From IDS-8 sp964424805 (lineage in GTDB: Bacteria > Pseudomonadota > Gammaproteobacteria > Steroidobacterales > Woeseiaceae), in the NCBI GenBank assembly GCA_964424805.1, contig CAYRKH010000002.1, positions 62,001-126,000 of the forward strand: a stretch of 64,000 nt of DNA, in the 5' to 3' direction. The notes beneath the pieces are model-generated. The model made no database searches. It was not told the DNA's origin and worked only from the letters and a program-made list of their open reading frames with translations. Below are positions 61,576-64,000 of the stretch, piece by piece; the first letter of the stretch is position 1, and each line of letters opens with the position of its first letter. The position numbers and the translations under genes are program-made.

Positions 61576-62561
61576 TGCCGCCGGTTGGCTGCTCCTTCCG
61601 TGTTCCCGTTACGCAACCGCTCGATGAAGTGAAGTACCGCGCGTGCGAGCGTAGCGCGCACACGCGGCGTTTGCATCACGGTGTCGGCGATCTCCACCGC
61701 GATGCCGCCAGCCCTGACCTTGCCTGCCAGGGATTCATCGGCACCATCCACGATCATTCCGTCGATCAGCCCCCGATAGTGCTCTGCTACGGCGGCCGGA
61801 GAGACCTCATGGCCGAACTCGCGCATCATCTTCGCCGTCGGGCCTTTTATAGCATCACCGCCGACGATCGGCGTTACCGCTACGATCGGTACGCTCGCGG
61901 TGCGCAACGCCTCCGTAACGCCCGGGACGGCAAGGATGGGATCGATGCTGAGGTACGGATTGGACGGGCAGATGACGATGCCGTCCAGGGATCCCTGTCG
62001 CAGCAGGCGTAAAAGTGCCTCCGGCGGCCGCGCGCCCGCGGCGCCTTCGAAACGGATCGCGCTGGCTACCGGCTCGCAGCGCCGGCGTACGAAGTAGTCC
62101 TGGAACGCGAGCTCTCCGCCGTCCGTCACCACCATCGTCCTCACCGGGTCGTCGCTCATGGGGATCACCTCGGCAGGAATTTTGAATCGTCGCGCCAGGT
62201 CCGCCGTCACTGCCGACAGGGACCGGCCCTCTCGAAGCCCGCGCGTACGCCAGACGTGCACGGCAAGGTCACGGTCGCCGATCCGGAACCACGTCTCCAT
62301 GCCCAGCCGCTCGAGCTCGGCCAGGAAGGACCAGGTTTCGCCGTCGCGGCCCCAGCCGGTGTCCGGGTTGTTCAGTCCCGAGATCGTGTAGAGGAGGGTG
62401 TCGATGTCGGGTGAGACGTGCAGGCCGAGGTGCTCGAAGTCATCGCCGGTGTTCGCAAGAACCGATAGTTGCCCCTCCGGCAGCACGCCGGCCAGTCCGG
62501 CCGCGAGCCTGGCACCCCCCACGCCGCCGGACAGCGCGAGGATGCGTCCCGCAGCGCTCAT
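61572..62561 (-). CDS. cofD: CofD/FbiA 2-phospho-L-lactate (or PEP) transferase
   Basis: 329 residues. Signatures are intact: ILALSGGVGGARLAAGLAGVLP, SVLANTGDDFEHLGLHVSPDIDTLLYTISGLNNPDTGWG and CPSNPYLSIDPILAVPGV, ending VAVTPIVGGDAIKGPTAKMMREFG. It transfers the activated phospho-acid to FO, giving F420-0 or dehydro-F420-0. It overlaps cofE by ATGA and araC by ATGA, so three genes form a tightly coupled unit. Confidence 0.95.
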   Translation of the reverse strand: MSAAGRILALSGGVGGARLAAGLAGVLPEGQLSVLANTGDDFEHLGLHVSPDIDTLLYTISGLNNPDTGWGRDGETWSFLAELERLGMETWFRIGDRDLAVHVWRTRGLREGRSLSAVTADLARRFKIPAEVIPMSDDPVRTMVVTDGGELAFQDYFVRRRCEPVASAIRFEGAAGARPPEALLRLLRQGSLDGIVICPSNPYLSIDPILAVPGVTEALRTASVPIVAVTPIVGGDAIKGPTAKMMREFGHEVSPAAVAEHYRGLIDGMIVDGADESLAGKVRAGGIAVEIADTVMQTPRVRATLARAVLHFIERLRNGNTEGAANRRQ

Positions 62562-63328
62562 CGAAAGAGGTCTCGTTCGCGGCTTCGCAACAATGCGCGG
62601 GCGCTGCCGGCGTCGCGCGGGATCGCGCAGCCGCGTACCAGCACGACCGGCCGGCCTTCAGCGGCCTGGCCCATCAGCAGCGAAGCGGCGGCGGCAAGCT
62701 CGTCGGCGACGGCCGTTTCGGTGACCTCGAGTTTGCGGCCGTAGAGGTCGGGCGCGCCCCGGAGATCGAGCACCGGCAACAGCCCCGCCACGCCGATGGC
62801 GTGCCCGACGATACCGTTGCGCCAGGCTCGCCCGATGCTGTCCGCAACAATGACGCCGACGCTGGCGCCGCACCGGTCTGCGAGCAGCTCGCGCACCTGC
62901 CGGGCGGAGGCATCCGGGTCCACCGGCAGCAGCAGCGCATGGCCCTCCTCGACGTTCGACTGGTCGATTCCGGCGTTGGCCATCACGATGCCGAGGCGAT
63001 TCTCCGTAATGAGGAGCTTTTCCGACTGGCGCACCACCTCGCTGGATTCCTGCAGTATCAGCTCGACGAGCCGCGGGTCCTTGCCGGTCGAGCGCGCGTA
63101 TTCCTGCGCGCCCGTCGACGGCACGACGTCGGCGAGCGCGACGAGCCGCCCCTCGGCTTTGGAGACGACCTTCTGGGCGATGACCAAAACGTCGTCATCG
63201 CGGAACTCGATGCCCTGCTCCGTGGCCGAGCCGAGGATGATCTCCGGCAGCCGGTCGCCGGGCCGGATCGATGGGAAGCGCTGCAGTGCGATGAGCTCCA
63301 GCCGCTCGGGAGCATAACCTCGGGTCAT
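62558..63328 (-). CDS. cofE: CofE F420-0:gamma-glutamyl ligase, single domain
   Basis: 256 residues: LELIALQRFPSIRPGDRLPEII, DDDVLVIAQKVVSKAEGRLVAL, GVIVADSIGRAWRNGIVGHAIGVAGLLPVLDLRG and LYGRKLEVTETAVADELAAAASLLMGQA. It adds glutamates to F420-0. Unlike actinobacterial FbiB, no C-terminal nitroreductase domain follows, so any dehydro-F420-0 reduction would need another gene, not seen here. It lies 31 bases after marR. Confidence 0.95.
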   Translation of the reverse strand: MTRGYAPERLELIALQRFPSIRPGDRLPEIILGSATEQGIEFRDDDVLVIAQKVVSKAEGRLVALADVVPSTGAQEYARSTGKDPRLVELILQESSEVVRQSEKLLITENRLGIVMANAGIDQSNVEEGHALLLPVDPDASARQVRELLADRCGASVGVIVADSIGRAWRNGIVGHAIGVAGLLPVLDLRGAPDLYGRKLEVTETAVADELAAAASLLMGQAAEGRPVVLVRGCAIPRDAGSARALLRSRERDLFR

Positions 63329-63359
63329 CGCGGATCCAGGCTATCCTGGCGGCGGGCAG

Positions 63360-63884
63360 TCACGGGGTTTTCCTGTGCGCGGCGGCGATGCACGAGGCCT
63401 GGTCGTACATGCCGGCCATGAGGTTCAGGACCCGCGACACGTCGTCCAGGGAATTGTTGGTCGAAATCGACCTCGTCAGCCCAATGAGCAGCTCGCGGCG
63501 GAACAGGGCGAACCGGTCGGTGATCTCCTGGCCTGCCCGCGTGACGACATAGGTGACCCCTTTTTTGCTGTCGCCGTTATTGGCCTTCTCGATCACACCG
63601 GCCTTGGCCAGCTTGCGGACACCGTACTGCAGGTTCGACTGGTCGTCGCGGTTCAGGAGCCGCCCGATGTCGGAGATGCTCTTGGGCCGGTTGTGCATGC
63701 GAATCACGTGCAGGACCGCGACGTCGGCACCGGAGAAGCCAAGCTCCGAGCAGCAGCCCATGCAATCCGAGCGCCAGCGCTCGAACGCCGCCGCGACCCG
63801 GAGAATAGAGAACTCGAGCTCGGTCAGGGCCACTTCGTATTCGTCGTCGGCGAGATGCCAGTGTTTGTCCAAAGCGGGGTTCAT
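63360..63884 (-). CDS. MarR-family winged-helix regulator
   Basis: 174 residues. A winged helix is evident (GFSGADVAVLHVIRMHNRPKSISDIGRLLNRDDQSNLQYGVRKLAKAGVIEKANNGDSKKGVTYVVTRAGQEI). Cysteines CMGCC near residue 41 are unusual and might sense thiols or metals. It precedes cofE by 31 bases and probably controls the F420 genes or belongs to the same operon. The upstream SD (AGGAGG, 63914-63919) precedes a seven-codon reading frame (63881-63901) that ends in ATGA at this start. Confidence 0.8.
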   Translation of the reverse strand: MNPALDKHWHLADDEYEVALTELEFSILRVAAAFERWRSDCMGCCSELGFSGADVAVLHVIRMHNRPKSISDIGRLLNRDDQSNLQYGVRKLAKAGVIEKANNGDSKKGVTYVVTRAGQEITDRFALFRRELLIGLTRSISTNNSLDDVSRVLNLMAGMYDQASCIAAAHRKTP

Positions 63885-64000
63885 TGGATGCCGCAGCTCA
63901 TATGACCTTGTCTCCTCCTGTTCCCATCGCGGGAATCCGGCTTGCAGCCGCGGGCCGGCCGGCTGCGGTGAGCGGATTGACTATATCATGCAGTGTGGCA

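Noticed and set aside
1..64000. CRISPR arrays, tRNA/rRNA genes, IS elements or prophage
   Set aside because: No regularly spaced repeats, cloverleaf-like sequence, transposase or integrase gene was seen.

Overview
The window comes from a GC-rich Gram-negative bacterium. Five TonB-dependent receptors, Sec and Tat signal peptides and a lipoprotein signal show an outer membrane. Pseudomonadota is the best guess from the overall gene complement, but no rRNA or other phylogenetic marker is present, so this is inference. About 53 protein genes fill nearly all of the sequence. No tRNA, rRNA, IS element, prophage or CRISPR array was seen.

Layout. 0-3.8 kb: end of a TonB receptor, dihaem cytochrome c, GlcG/HbpS-like protein, B3-type metallo-beta-lactamase-fold hydrolase, TetR. 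3.9-5.2 kb: secreted amidohydrolase. 5.2-11.8 kb (minus): cofC, fbiC and pyruvate carboxylase. 12-16.3 kb (minus): a four-gene molybdenum hydroxylase (FAD, 2Fe-2S, CoxG-like, Mo subunits). 16.5-25.7 kb (plus): a compact catabolic operon with two ketopantoate-reductase-like proteins, a creatinase-like protein, an F420-dependent LLM oxidoreductase, FAH-family, M20-family, cyclase-family and isopropylmalate/homocitrate-synthase-like enzymes, and an NADPH:F420 oxidoreductase. 25.8-39.5 kb: DUF885 protein, MFS transporter, then a MarR-linked block (kynureninase-like enzyme, SRPBCC protein, MarR, frameshifted TonB receptor, Tat-exported amidase, TonB receptor, amidohydrolase). 39.9-41.8 kb: DapA-family lyase and LysR. 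42-45.7 kb: bacillithiol operon bshC-bshA-bshB1 facing a DinB/YfiT-like protein. 45.7-60.5 kb: MFS transporter, amidohydrolase, alpha/beta hydrolase, lipoprotein, Nramp-like transporter, three-subunit FAD/2Fe-2S dehydrogenase, secreted M24-fold protein, TonB receptor, esterase and NTF2-like protein. 60.5-63.9 kb (minus): marR-cofE-cofD-araC.

How the genes work together. The window carries every core step of F420 biosynthesis (fbiC, cofC, cofD, cofE), an F420 reductase and an F420-type LLM enzyme. The last two sit in an operon divergent from a molybdenum hydroxylase, which suggests a catabolic route combining Mo-dependent hydroxylation, F420H2-dependent reduction and hydrolysis; the substrate is unknown. 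Bacillithiol genes in the same window are a second unusual cofactor trait.

Two regulatory layers can be read directly. A TTGC-N7-GCAA palindrome recurs eight times between genes from 25.7 to 56.7 kb, including beside the lysR gene, and probably marks a LysR regulon of peptide/amide uptake and catabolism. An AT-rich element recurs at four promoters around the marR gene at 31 kb and probably marks a MarR regulon.
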